A stretch of 64,000 nucleotides of DNA from Boothiomyces macroporosus. Taxonomy: Eukaryota > Chytridiomycota > Chytridiomycetes > Rhizophydiales > Terramycetaceae. Each line of letters begins with the position of its first letter. Position 1 is the stretch's first letter. Below, piece after piece: positions 10,788 through 20,827 of this stretch. The position numbers and the translations under genes were made by a program. The notes under the pieces were generated by a model that was not told where the DNA came from, ran no database searches, and worked only from the letters and a program-made list of their open reading frames with translations. The DNA lies in contig JADGKB010000022.1 in NCBI GenBank assembly GCA_027604185.1, positions 62,001 through 126,000 on the forward strand, in the 5' to 3' direction.

Positions 10788-11228
10788 ATGGAAATCGATG
10801 ATTTGATTAACGAAATAGAGTCCATTAAAACCCATACGGTTGTTAACGAAAAGAAACCGCGAACTGGAACGGAAATAGACTTGGATGCTTTGCTAGATGA
10901 GATCAACTCTGCTCCCATAAAAGAAACGCCTGTTCAAAAACCAGAGCTTGGAAATAAAAGGAAAAAGTGCTTCAGTTCCAGTTTGCCTGGTTGCTCATCT
11001 CTCAAATGCCTAAAGTGCGATTTCAAAATAGTGGAGCTGGATGGCGAATTCAAAGGAGTGGATTACCTGTTTTTCAGGAATAATTACCCCAATACTGCAT
11101 TATTGAGTTCAAAGATAGCCGGCAGAAAAGATAGCAAAAGTTACTGCTGTCAATGCTCGTGGGCATCAGTACAGAAACCTACTCCAATCAAAGAGCTTGA
11201 CGTGAAGTGGGTCTGCGGTGGCCATTAA
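10788..11228 (+). CDS. CFAP418: Cilia- and flagella-associated protein 418 (C8orf37-like)
   Basis: Single exon, 146 residues. The N-terminus is acidic with repeated DDLINEIES/LDALLDEINS helices. The C-terminal domain carries the family's Cys pairs and core: SLKCLKCDFKIV, DYLFFRNNYPN, SYCCQCSWASV and KWVCGGH at the end. The human orthologue is a ciliary-base and photoreceptor protein mutated in retinal dystrophy; the family is found in ciliated eukaryotes. Starts 26 bp after the prefoldin 4 stop on the same strand. Its presence suggests that the organism builds a flagellum at some stage. Confidence 0.9.
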   Translation: MEIDDLINEIESIKTHTVVNEKKPRTGTEIDLDALLDEINSAPIKETPVQKPELGNKRKKCFSSSLPGCSSLKCLKCDFKIVELDGEFKGVDYLFFRNNYPNTALLSSKIAGRKDSKSYCCQCSWASVQKPTPIKELDVKWVCGGH

Positions 11229-11331
11229 GACATACGCTCCATAATGGGCAGTAAAAGATGTAAATAAACTATATATTAACTATATCCAATAGAACAGCTT
11301 TATTTATCCAGGACGAGGAACGGATCCATGT

Positions 11332-11906
11332 CTACCACAATCTTTGCCCGAAATTAAACCATCCGGACTTGACATTCTTCTCATTAAAAATCATAATCTG
11401 TCTACCACCATACTGCGCATAAACATACTCTAGCTTATACTTGCTATTATACTTGTAGCCCTGACACACTATATCACATGATTTTCCATTTGCAAAATTA
11501 AAAGCGAAATACTGTATCTGAAGTCTCTTTCTCCCGTTCTCACTAAACTCTGATGAACTTGTAAATAAAATAGTTACCTTAGTCTATATCTACTTGTATT
11601 TGGAGGGCCGTATGAGCAGTGAATGGGGTAGCCTAGTAACCGCTGTATTTCTGCATTCGCCATTACTAATTGTGACGATTCATCAAATAGCTCTTCGGCA
11701 TAATTGCGGCCAAATAACGACTCTCCAAGCGAGTAGAATACAGCGCCAGTTAGGAGGATCCCACCAGCTACTACTATAGTATATCCAGTTTGCTCAGCGT
11801 AGTAGAACGCCTTCTTTTTGAATGTGGACTGAACAGTCTTTGGCTGCTGCTTTATCGGTTGGATTCTTCCCAATGGTTGTGTGGACTTTAACCTTCGTAA
11901 AAACAT
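11332..11906 (-). CDS. TIM21: Mitochondrial import inner membrane translocase subunit TIM21
   Basis: Exons 11906-11578 and 11557-11332; 184 residues; 20-nt intron GTAACTATTTTATTTACAAG. The N-terminus is Arg/Lys-rich without acidic residues (MFLRRLKSTQPLGRIQPIKQ), as in a mitochondrial presequence. One membrane segment (about 40-60, TIVVAGGILLTGAVFYSLG) precedes the conserved intermembrane-space domain. That domain includes YPIHCSYGPPNTSRYRL and, across the intron, RLQIQYFAFN. Tim21 links the TOM and TIM23 complexes and recruits respiratory chain enzymes. Confidence 0.88.
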
Positions 11907-11936
11907 GAAAAAAAATCTTGCAAAAATTGCTCTTGT

Positions 11937-14014
11937 TTATTGGATGATTGGTCTCTTGGAATTTAATTTACTGATTCGTTGAGAATCATCAAACATGTTC
12001 ATATTGAGTTCTTGTAATTGTTTTAGTTTTAATTCAATTTCTGGGTTGGGTTTTTTGTCCTCTGGTTTTTGTTCATTAATTGATGAATGTGGGTCTGGAT
12101 CTAATGGTTGGTTAATCACGCTTCTTATTTCTGGTGTAAAGTCAGTTGCAGAATGGGGAACGTTTGGTACCATCTCTGGGAGTTTCATTTGGTTATTATC
12201 TATTTCAAGAGACAGTGATTGGAAAGTAGGGGTCTTTACATCAATCATTGGAGATATCGAACTAGAAAACGTTGTCAATGGAATAGATATTTGTAGTGGA
12301 GTAGATATTGGTGTTATCGGGGAAGACACAGTTGAACTACCAGAGTCTGGAGCCGGAATAGGTACCTTTTCAGATTCTGCCTTTATGCTGTACAATTTTT
12401 CTGTTTCAACTATAATGGATGGCTCCTCCAAGTTGACTTCAATCAAATCTTCATCATATTTGCTACCAAGGTCAGATTTGGTTTCTGATTCCTTGTCTGA
12501 TGATTTACTAGCAGTATCCGACTCTGTTTTTGAATTTTCAGTTTCTGAGCCTCTGTCTACCGGAAGTGGGTCATCTCGTTTTTTCATAAGCACTGAACGA
12601 ATTGTCTCTTCTATACGTCTCCTAGTAAGTTGTTTATCTTTTGCCATGATCAGTTTTTCTTTAACAAGCTCGGATACCACATCCGTTGCTGTATCATCGG
12701 CCAAATTAAACGGAAACTTGACTTCAAGAGAAGATTTCCCAGATAGATAAGTCATCTTTAGCATAACTTCATCGCCAACAATTTCTATCACTTTAACATC
12801 GCATGTAGTTTTTTCTTTTAACGGAGTAGAGTGTCTAGATATGTGGAACATGGAGCCAATAACTGCTTGGTTAACAGAGAGATCAGATTTATCAGAGTCA
12901 CTGTCTTCAAAGTCTTCTTCAATTTTAGTAGATATCGAATCCAAAGTAAATAGCGGCGGTGTTTGTTCAACTGGTATATTTGCAAATGATTGATCTGGGG
13001 AAGCTTTTACAGAATTCAATCCACTAATGGAAAAAGAATTAAAGATATCTACATTACTAGAAACAGTGTGTAATTGGCTGATGAATGGGTGCGATAAAAG
13101 ATCAGTAGCAGAAGGCCGTTTCTCCACATCATGCTCTATGCACAGCTCTATAAAAGCCTTTGTTTCAGGATCCTCTACTTTAGACAGTGCAGCTGGCTTT
13201 ACACCTGCCATGACTTTTTTGTAAATCTGGGCTTGATTTGAACATTCACTGTAGGGATATTCTTTAGTAGCGATTTCCAGAACCACTAAACCAAATGCGT
13301 AAATGTCGACTTTTTCATCATATTTTTCATCGTACAGCTCAGGAGCCATAAACTCTGGAGTACTACAATTAACCATGAGAATACCCTAAGACGGAGGATA
13401 GGTGCTGAGTGGCTTTAATTGCAGCCAAACCGAGATCCCCGATCTTTGCTTGCCCATTATTTCCATTAATAAAGATGTTTTCACATTTAAGGTCTCTGTG
13501 TATAATAGGAGGGTCTCGGGTATGGAGATAGTGCAAGCCATTCAGGATTTGCCGACACCAGTTCCTGATGATTTTCGGTTTGATTGGACCCTTTGCTTTT
13601 CTAATATAATTCTTTAGCGTTCCAGAGGTCATTAATTCTGTAATGAAATAAATATCGTCCTTTCCAGGAACCGAACTGGCAGCCCTCCAAGAGTATAATA
13701 AGTTCTGGTTTAATTATAAATTACAATAATATTGTCATTTCGAAGTGATTGAAGTATCTCTATTTCATGCTGAATCCGGTTCACATCAGGGGAAGTAAAA
13801 GAGTTCATCCTGATCTGATTCCAAGCAACTTCGACTCCTTCCTCGTCGTCGTATGATTTGAAAACTTCCTTGTGTGCCCCCCTTCCTAAACTCTGTCTGT
13901 AACGCTGGAATCTCCCTGTTGGATCAGTCTTGAAATAAAATATAAATGTACCTCAACAACTTCATCTTCTTCGACATTGTCCCTTCCAATTATTGTCGAT
14001 CCCATTTCGTTCAT
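11937..14014 (-). CDS. WNK-type serine/threonine kinase
   Basis: Exons 14014-13952, 13928-13725, 13704-13385, 13362-11937; 670 residues; introns of 23, 20 and 22 nt. The kinase domain (about 30-280) has the WNK arrangement: the ATP-binding Lys is in the glycine loop ([10 protein letters not shown]41) while the usual subdomain II Lys site reads VAWNQI. Also present are [31 protein letters not shown] and [24 protein letters not shown] autoinhibitory/OSR1-C-like domain follows at about 395-460 ([20 protein letters not shown]). The tail is rich in Ser, Thr and Pro. WNKs sense chloride and osmotic state and activate SPAK/OSR1-type kinases. Asn replaces the Cys found after VAW in animal WNKs. Confidence 0.92.
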
Positions 14015-14494
14015 TTAGGAGGAATTAAAAATTTTTGAGCTCTGCAGACAAAAACGGCCAGTAAGGACAAGCCCCCCAGGAGTGTCACAAAATAAGGATG
14101 GGAATGGTTGGAGATCTAGTCAAAGCGCTAGACAGTCCTTGGTAGGGAGACTCTGAATAATCAATTATCTTGGGTGCATTACTACTCTCTGCTTTTGAAT
14201 GCATGTGTCTCATTATGCATGTGTGTCGTTCTACTCTTGAATGCATGTGTGTCGTTCTACTTTTGAATGCATGTGTCTTGTGCCCTGGTGAATTCCAGCT
14301 GTACTATTAGCCCAATTTTATGTGGAATTAGTTTCTTTAATAACTCACCTTTGCATCGCACTCCAATACAGGAATATTTATTTATGCAATTCAATAAATT
14401 ACTTTGACCAATAACAAAGATAAACTACACCCCCTCCTTAAAATAGAGTTATGTTTATTCAGGACGACTTTAATTTTTCTGGAATCAATCTCAA
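14015..14494. other. Intergenic region between WNK and SNF5 genes
   Basis: 480 bp between divergent genes. It contains the short tandem repeat listed separately and a small inverted repeat around CTAG near 14122. No convincing exon or RNA gene seen. Confidence 0.5.
14192..14280. repeat. 26-bp tandem repeat in intergenic DNA
   Basis: About three and a half copies of a unit built on TTGAATGCATGTGTGTCG, spaced 21-26 bp. The last two full copies are 26 bp long and differ at a single base. No coding frame crosses it. Confidence 0.8.
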
Positions 14495-15869
14495 ATGGAA
14501 AAAGTAAAGGAAGAAACAAAGGAAGAAATAAAGGAAGAAAAGCTTTCAGAGGCAGAGCTTAAAGCCTTGATTCATAGAGAAGAAGCCTACAACAATCATC
14601 TTCAATACCAAACAGCAAGATTCCAAAACTTGCAGAATATAAAGATGCAGGAAAGACAAGACATTCTGCGCCAATACCAGTTCCAACAATCTCAACCACA
14701 GCGCTTGCCCCCTGCAAAGGAACCCAAACTAGCCTTGTACATACAGCATTAACGTAGCACTGAAAAAGAGCTGGCGGACATTGCAACAAAGAACTGTCGG
14801 TTGGTGCCTATCAGAATTGATATTGAAATGGATGGATACAAATTAAGAGATACGTTCACTTGGAATCTATACGAAAACCTAATTACCCCAGAAATGTTTG
14901 CCAAAGTCATTTGTGATGATTGTAACATTGATCAAAAAATTGCCCCTACTATTGCAAGAGCAATTAGAGAACAAGTGGAAGATTATTTTCAACACGCACC
15001 AGCGAATTTGGAATATGAAGAATCGCTGACTCAAGGAAATGATGGAGTAGATCCTGATAATAGGGATTTGCCAGAACTAAGAATGATTATCAAAGTATTT
15101 ACTCTTAATACTAGCTGGACATTACCATAGATCATCAGTGCATTGTAGATCAATTTGAATGGGATCTGGCGTGCAGAAGAAATAATCCAGAAGTATTTGC
15201 AGAAAATTTGGTAAAAGAGTTGGGATTAGTACCTGAATTTACGTATTTATGATTAATGTAGAACTTGCATTGCGCATTCGATTAGAGAACAAGTGCATGC
15301 TGCCGCTCGGTCATTGCTAATTGCAAATCACGATTTCTTGACTCCAGGCATAACAGATGAACAATTGGCTGCTACATTCCTGCCCCCATTGCAAGCTGTT
15401 AAAAGAACTTTAAAAGAGTATAATGAATTTGGTCCATACGTTTCAAAACCTTCTGCTCAAGAAATAGAAAAGATGGAGAAAGATTTGGAAAGAGAAAACA
15501 GGTTATTTGATTCTAACGTAGACGTAAAAGAAGACAAACCCAAAGAAGCAGAAGAATGGTTATTCTCACGGAAAAGGAGAGCTCAAAGACCAATAGAACA
15601 CCATTGCCAGTACCACTTAAATTACTACCCGCAAAAACTGAAATAGAACAGGAAGAAAATGAAGACGAGCAAATTATAACCAAAACCATTTACCATCCAA
15701 TACCACTTGTAGATTACAAGACATGGCGCTGTAGCCATTGCCAAAATGATATTACACAAACACTTACTTTAAGAACAGGACCTTCTGGACCACAAGTATT
15801 TATTATTAATATTAGACCTTATGTGATCCTTGTGGGGTTTATTGGGCTAAAACTGGTGGCCTTCCATAA
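14495..15869 (+). CDS. SNF5/SMARCB1 chromatin-remodelling subunit with C-terminal GATA finger
   Basis: Exons 14495-14736, 14758-15094, 15115-15242, 15262-15501, 15522-15795, 15816-15869; 424 residues; introns of 21, 20, 19, 20 and 20 nt. Two SNF5 repeats are present: LVPIRIDIEMDG...FTWNLYENLITPEMFA (from about 97) and LDITIDHQCIVDQFEWDLAC (from about 194), each followed by an AxxIxEQV helix. A basic segment ENRRKRRQTQRSRRM resembles the one in human SMARCB1. The C-terminus is a full GATA zinc finger (WRCSHCQND...LRTGPSGPQTLCDPCG, about 383-412). Its last Cys pair is only reached through the fifth intron. A SNF5-GATA fusion is known from fungi. The core subunit scaffolds SWI/SNF or RSC. Its stop is 5 bp from the stop of the opposing gene. 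Confidence 0.93.
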
Positions 15870-15874
15870 TAAAA

Positions 15875-17953
15875 TTAATGAAGTGAATTCATTTCCCCGC
15901 CATATTCTTTTTTGAATTCTTCATATTGTTGAATCATTTCAGCAGATAACGATGGAGAGATTGTTTTAATCGTTGATAAAAAATGTAGGGTTGACAGCAA
16001 GCCTTCGTTTCCTGATCGCAGCTGAGAAAGTGCTGTTTCTCGGCATAACGATTTTAAATCGGCACCAGTGAAAAATTCCGTTTCTGAAGCAAGCAGGTCA
16101 TAGTCAAGGGGTTCCACTGGCATCTTTCGCGTGTATACTTGTAGAATTTCTTTTCTTGCCTGAAGATCAGGAGCAGGAACAAGAACCACTTTATCAAATC
16201 TTCCGGGCCTTAGTAAAGCTGCATCTACAATATCGGGTCTATTAGTGGCACCAACTACTAGTACATCTTTTGCTAGTTCAATACCATCCATTTCGTTCAG
16301 CAAAGTCGACAATATCCTTTCTTGGACTGAATCGCCCGATTTCCCAGAAGAAAACCCTCTTTTTCCTACCAGGGCATCGATTTCATCTAGAAAAATGATT
16401 GCAGGAGCTGCGGATCGGGCATTTCGAAACAATTGTCTAATTTGCGCTTCCGATTCACCTAAAAGACTTGAATACATAGAAGCGCCAGATACGGTCAAGA
16501 ATGTAGACCCCAATCGACACGCCAATATTTTTACAAGGGTGGTTTTAGCATTACCTGGTGGTCCATATAGTAGGATACCTCTTGGAGGCTTTAATCCCAA
16601 TGCAGTGTATTTTTCCTTGTAAAGCAGTGGCCATTCCACAGCCTGTTGAAGCACTCTTTTAATATTTTCTACTCCACCCACATCGCTCCAATCCAACTTT
16701 TCCAATTCTAGTTGAGAGGAGCGGAGAATAGAAGGGCCGGTTCTTTTCATCCCGTCAAGAAAGTCTTGAAAGCAAACCTCATTTTGGTTCTTGGCAGATG
16801 ATATCATTGCTACTTCCCGCACCAGAGACACCAAATCAGCCATTACATAACCGTTAGTATTTTCTGCAAGCAAGTCAAAATCAATATCACTATTCAAGTT
16901 AAAATTAGATGCCAAATGTTTAATAGCCTCGCACCGTTCTTCTTTTGTGGGTACTTTGAATTCCACCTCTCTGTCAAATCTGAATTAGTAAAACTAACCT
17001 TCCAGGCCGTCTTAATGCAGCATCCAAACTATTCGGCCGGTTTGTCGCTCCAATAACTATTAGCTTACCACGAGACTCTATTCCGTCCATTAGAGTCAAT
17101 AGCTGAGCAACCATAGCTGAACTTTCAGGGTTTTGCTCTCTAGAAGGTGCGATCGCATCAATCTCGTCAATAAATATAATGGAAAAAGTATCATTTTGAA
17201 CAGAATACTCCCGCGCTCTTTTAAATGCCATTCGTAATTCCCGTTCCCCGTCACCTTTACCGCCTTTAAGAATGTCAACCCCATTGATAATTTCCATTTC
17301 AATCTTGCATGCTTTTGCAATTTTTACAACAGCAGATGTTTTCCCTGAGTTAATTGTTCCTCACCTACCCCAGGGCTTCCATAAAGAAGAATCCCTTTTG
17401 GCAAATCAATACCCAGTTTCCGCACTGCATCGTGATATTTCACTGAAAATAATATTATCTCGGATAGTTGACTATTGATTTTAGATACATCAGGTATTGA
17501 AATATCATGGGAATCTTGAGGATCCTTTGGCTGGACAATAACTTTGGTGGCTTTTGTGATGATACAATCCTGTCCTTTTCCTTCTGAAATCACTGACATT
17601 ATTTCTATTTGATATGGGTATATTGTGCACCCTTGACGAACCAGTAATCCTTCCAGTAACAGCTTTGCTCTCGTTAGCGACATTTCCGTTGATATTATCA
17701 CGGATGCAGCATTGGAGAACTTTGCAGGGAACAGCCTGATAGCTAGTGGCTCTCCAAGCATTAAATCCAGTTTCAGCTCGCACTCTCTTTCAGTTCTATT
17801 TCTAAGGATATTTCCTTCGAAATACGACTTTTTGGATTTGAAATATCTGCAATAAAAAGTCTTGCGTTAACTCTAGTAAACCTTGTTGGTGGTAATAACT
17901 TGGACCCAGCTTCCATTCTCAACCAAGTCTCCAGAGTGGTAAATGGCAAACAT
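15875..17953 (-). CDS. AFG2B: AFG2-family AAA ATPase, SPATA5L1/AFG2B-like
   Basis: Exons 17953-17882, 17860-17365, 17344-16999, 16979-15875; 672 residues; introns of 21, 20 and 19 nt. Two AAA modules: D1 with Walker A GSPGVGKTS (split by intron 2) and FIDEIDAI; D2 with GPPGNAKTT and FLDEIDALVGKR. Both have the GATNRP sensor. The D2 C-terminus (FSGADLKSLCRETAL-like, then TISPSLSAEMIQQYEEF) matches SPATA5L1 better than SPATA5. I chose the start at 17953 because MFAIYHSGDLVENGSW joins in frame through a 21-nt intron to TFYCRYFK and the N-domain; another frame open at 17988 leads to a stop. Family role: ribosome biogenesis and unfolding in the 55LCC complex. Confidence 0.9.
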
Positions 17954-18092
17954 GAAAAAAATCTGAGGGGAAAAAGGATGAATTTCAACCTTCAATTTGG
18001 AGTTACTCAACATTAGTTGGTCATATTCGCAATGTCTTATTTTAATATGATCAGATTGATTTAGTGTGCAGGGACTTTTTAATTTCCTAGAG

Positions 18093-18100
18093 TATAAAAA
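18093..18100 (+). promoter_or_regulatory. TATA box of haem peroxidase gene
   Basis: TATAAAAA is 33 bp before the ATG at 18126, the same distance as at the other TATA-containing genes here. Confidence 0.5.
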
Positions 18101-18125
18101 TTAAGAATGCCATTCAGGGAAGTGA

Positions 18126-19732
18126 ATGAAATTAATCCTTCTACTTGGAGCCGCTACTGCGGATTATGTCAGAATGCCCGTAGATCGCCGAGCATTATCA
18201 CCTACTTCAAACACATTCACTCGACTTTTCCCAAAGCTTGAAAGGTGATCAATGCTCATAGTAGATTTGCTGCATCAATCGATGACAATACATTAAGATC
18301 CAAAGTGATAGCTATTGGTGTTGCTGGGGGAATCATGGATGCTGGCGACTTTGGCGTTCATCCAAACATCAACAATTTGGAAAACCCAACAATGAGCGTG
18401 GGCTATACGACATTTGGGCAGTTTTTGGACCATGACATTACATTTGATGCCCGATCTGTGATAAATGCTAATGCAGATCCACTCAATACCTTGAACTTTA
18501 GGACCACAGCTTTTGATTTGGACTCTGTTTATGGATCTGGGCCGGTAAACTCACCCCAATTTTATACAAATTCTTCGAAATACATCAAGTTCATTGTCCC
18601 TCAAATGAAAGGCTCTGCCGCAGTTTCAAGGAAAGGATTTCAAAGGTATGATGTGCCAAGAACAAGCAATCTACGAGCTATAATTGCTGATCCAAGAAAT
18701 GACGAGCATATCACCCTCAATCAACTTCAACTAGCTTTTCTTAAATTCCATAATGCCGTAACAGATATCATTGTTGCCGACCCTGCCTACAAAAGTATTC
18801 TTTCTGATCCTTACAAAGTGTTCTATTATGCAAAGCAGACGGTTATATGGCATTATCAGTACATAATTGTACACGAGTTTCTTCCTAAAACAGTTGGACA
18901 GAGTGTAGTTGACGATATTCTGAAGAATGGCTTGAAATACTACGACCCTCGAACTAATCCGGCGTTCAAGAAAAATATTGGGAATGGCAGATATATGGCA
19001 TCACTGCCAATTGAATTCTCTTCGGCAGCTTACAGATTTGGGCATTCACAAGTTCGTCCATCGTACACCATTAATTTTGGGACTACCAGCGAATTGAATA
19101 TGATACTTTTCGACGACACTATTCCACTTTCAACAATTGACCCAAACGATATGCGTGGGGGCACAATTGGCGCCAGAAGATTTATCGATTGGCAAACGTT
19201 CTTTACTTTTCCCCCAAATCTCCAAAGCGGAGTAGTGCCAACTCATAATATGGCTATTGACACAAAGATTTCATCACCGTTATTCCATTTACCAAAATCT
19301 GTACCAGCTGCTGGAAATTGTAATGGTCCCCAAATTCCGCCAGGATTACCTTGCGATGGTGTCCAGTCTTTAGCTTCACGCAATCTTGCCAGACAGGTCA
19401 ATTATGATATTCCCAGTGGACAAGATATTGCTGCAGCGATGGGTCTCACTGGAATTACAGTGACACCACTTCAAAAATATGGATTAGATAAATCTTCTCC
19501 ACTCTGGTTTTACTGCCTGTACGAAGCTCAAACTTTGAAATCAGGACAACAGCTTGGCCCTGTATGTGGGCGCATCGTTGCGGAAGTATTTTTTGGCTTG
19601 CTATATTTTGATCAGAGCTCTTACTTGGTAAAGAATCCCTCCTTTGTTCCGAATCTGAAAAGCATTACACCTGGTACATTCACCATACCGGATTTGTTGA
19701 TACTCGCAAATGTAGTTACTCCTCTATCCTAA
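18126..19732 (+). CDS. Secreted animal-type haem peroxidase (peroxinectin-like)
   Basis: Exons 18126-18244 and 18265-19732; 528 residues; a 20-nt intron GTGATCAATGCTCATAGTAG contains no clear branch motif but is needed to attach the signal peptide (MKLILLLGAATA). The domain has the distal His motif FGQFLDHDITFD, the calcium loop FDLDSVYGSGP, the DPRNDEHITLNQLQLAFLKFHN segment and the proximal His in YRFGHSQVRPSY. Substitution of the usual REHN by LKFHN is seen in related non-animal peroxidases. Expected activity: haem-dependent oxidation at the cell surface or outside the cell. Followed on the same strand by a secreted lipocalin. Confidence 0.88.
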
Positions 19733-20017
19733 GTTTCAAATAAATTCTTTTAGCCATTTTGATTTTTTTAGGTGCCAATCTTGGAAGGGCCCGAAATTTT
19801 TCAAAGGAACAAAAACCATCAATACTCTGCCAAGAAATGAGAGAAGAAGCTAGACCTTTTTCAACAACTCAAGGGAAAAATTTTTAAAGACTTTCTGGTT
19901 GTTTGTATTTGTAGAATCAATGGTTTTGGGCAACGTTAAAGCGTCTCGTGGTTGGAGCGTGAAATCTGTTTCATTCTAAATCAAGTAAGTGATACAAATC
20001 AAAGCGTGGCCCAAAGA

Positions 20018-20025
20018 TATAAATA
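20018..20025 (+). promoter_or_regulatory. TATA box of lipocalin gene
   Basis: TATAAATA, 37 bp before the ATG at 20055. The 322-bp gap from 19733 shows no other feature. Confidence 0.5.
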
Positions 20026-20054
20026 CTCCCCAGCTTATCTTCTTTCATTTTAGA

Positions 20055-20780
20055 ATGTTCAGAGCGTTAGCCTTAGTCGGAATTGCGTTTGCTGCCCCAT
20101 CTCTACCTCCACTTACTCAATGTCCGTCTTACGAGTCAATATACGATGCTGACTCATTAGAAGGGTTTCAACAAGTTTCTTACCAAGGTGAATGGTATGT
20201 AGTTGCCCACAACGAACCTACAGAACCAAGGTTTTGTGAATGTGACAGAATGACCTGGATTATAGACCCAACTGGTGCAAAATTCAATGAAAACATTCGT
20301 GCTGAATGCAAAGCCGGTTGGGCAACTATCCCGCTTAACCTTGGTCTCTCTGGTACAACCGCAACAAACTCTTCACTCCAAGGATACAGAACGGAAGGCT
20401 CTCCACCACTCGCTGGTTATATTCCAAATATGGTTTTGTATGTTGACCAAGATCCTGAAGCACAAGCCAAGACAGGCTATCGATACACTTCGGCGATTGT
20501 GTACTCTTGCCAAGAACATTACTTGTTCCAAAATGTCTTTGCCTCTCTCCAAATCTTTTCTAGAGATCCTAACCCAGGACAAGACAAAATCAATTCTTTG
20601 ATTCAAAAAGCTGTTGATTTGGGAGTAAATTTCGACCCAACAAAAATGAAAATTCCAAGACAAACAGGCTGCAACAGACCAGAATCTACTACCTGCCCAG
20701 CAGGATTCTGTCCATCTGGCCAAAAATGCACAGGTGGAATGGTTGGCGTCCCTGGCGTTCCAGCTGCAACATGTGCTTAA
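20055..20780 (+). CDS. Secreted lipocalin (apolipoprotein D-like)
   Basis: Single exon, 241 residues. The start at 20055 begins a signal peptide (MFRALALVGIAFA). Lipocalin features: the G-x-W motif in YQGEWYVVAHNE (about 42-53), and the strand-helix segment LQIFSRDPNPGQDKINSLIQ with a Cys-containing end (MKIPRQTGC) that resembles apolipoprotein D. A Cys-rich tail follows (TTCPAGFCPSGQKCTGG), an extension outside the standard fold. Lipocalins carry small hydrophobic ligands such as sterols, pigments or fatty acids; the ligand here is unknown. Six or more Cys suggest disulfides and export. Immediately downstream of the haem peroxidase. Confidence 0.78.
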   Translation: MFRALALVGIAFAAPSLPPLTQCPSYESIYDADSLEGFQQVSYQGEWYVVAHNEPTEPRFCECDRMTWIIDPTGAKFNENIRAECKAGWATIPLNLGLSGTTATNSSLQGYRTEGSPPLAGYIPNMVLYVDQDPEAQAKTGYRYTSAIVYSCQEHYLFQNVFASLQIFSRDPNPGQDKINSLIQKAVDLGVNFDPTKMKIPRQTGCNRPESTTCPAGFCPSGQKCTGGMVGVPGVPAATCA

Positions 20781-20827
20781 TTAAAATAAACCGATATTTG
20801 ATTTATTCCCATTTGATAAATAGAAAG

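Noticed and set aside
11995..12750. 251-codon plus-strand ORF
   Set aside because: It is the antisense shadow of the Ser/Asp-rich WNK tail, which is supported by the kinase domain and its introns.
17773..17988. Alternative N-terminus of the AFG2B gene in another frame (MKFILFPLRFF...)
   Set aside because: It needs a 32-nt intron without a proper branch/acceptor, whereas MFAIYHSGDL joins through a normal 21-nt intron to the conserved N-domain.
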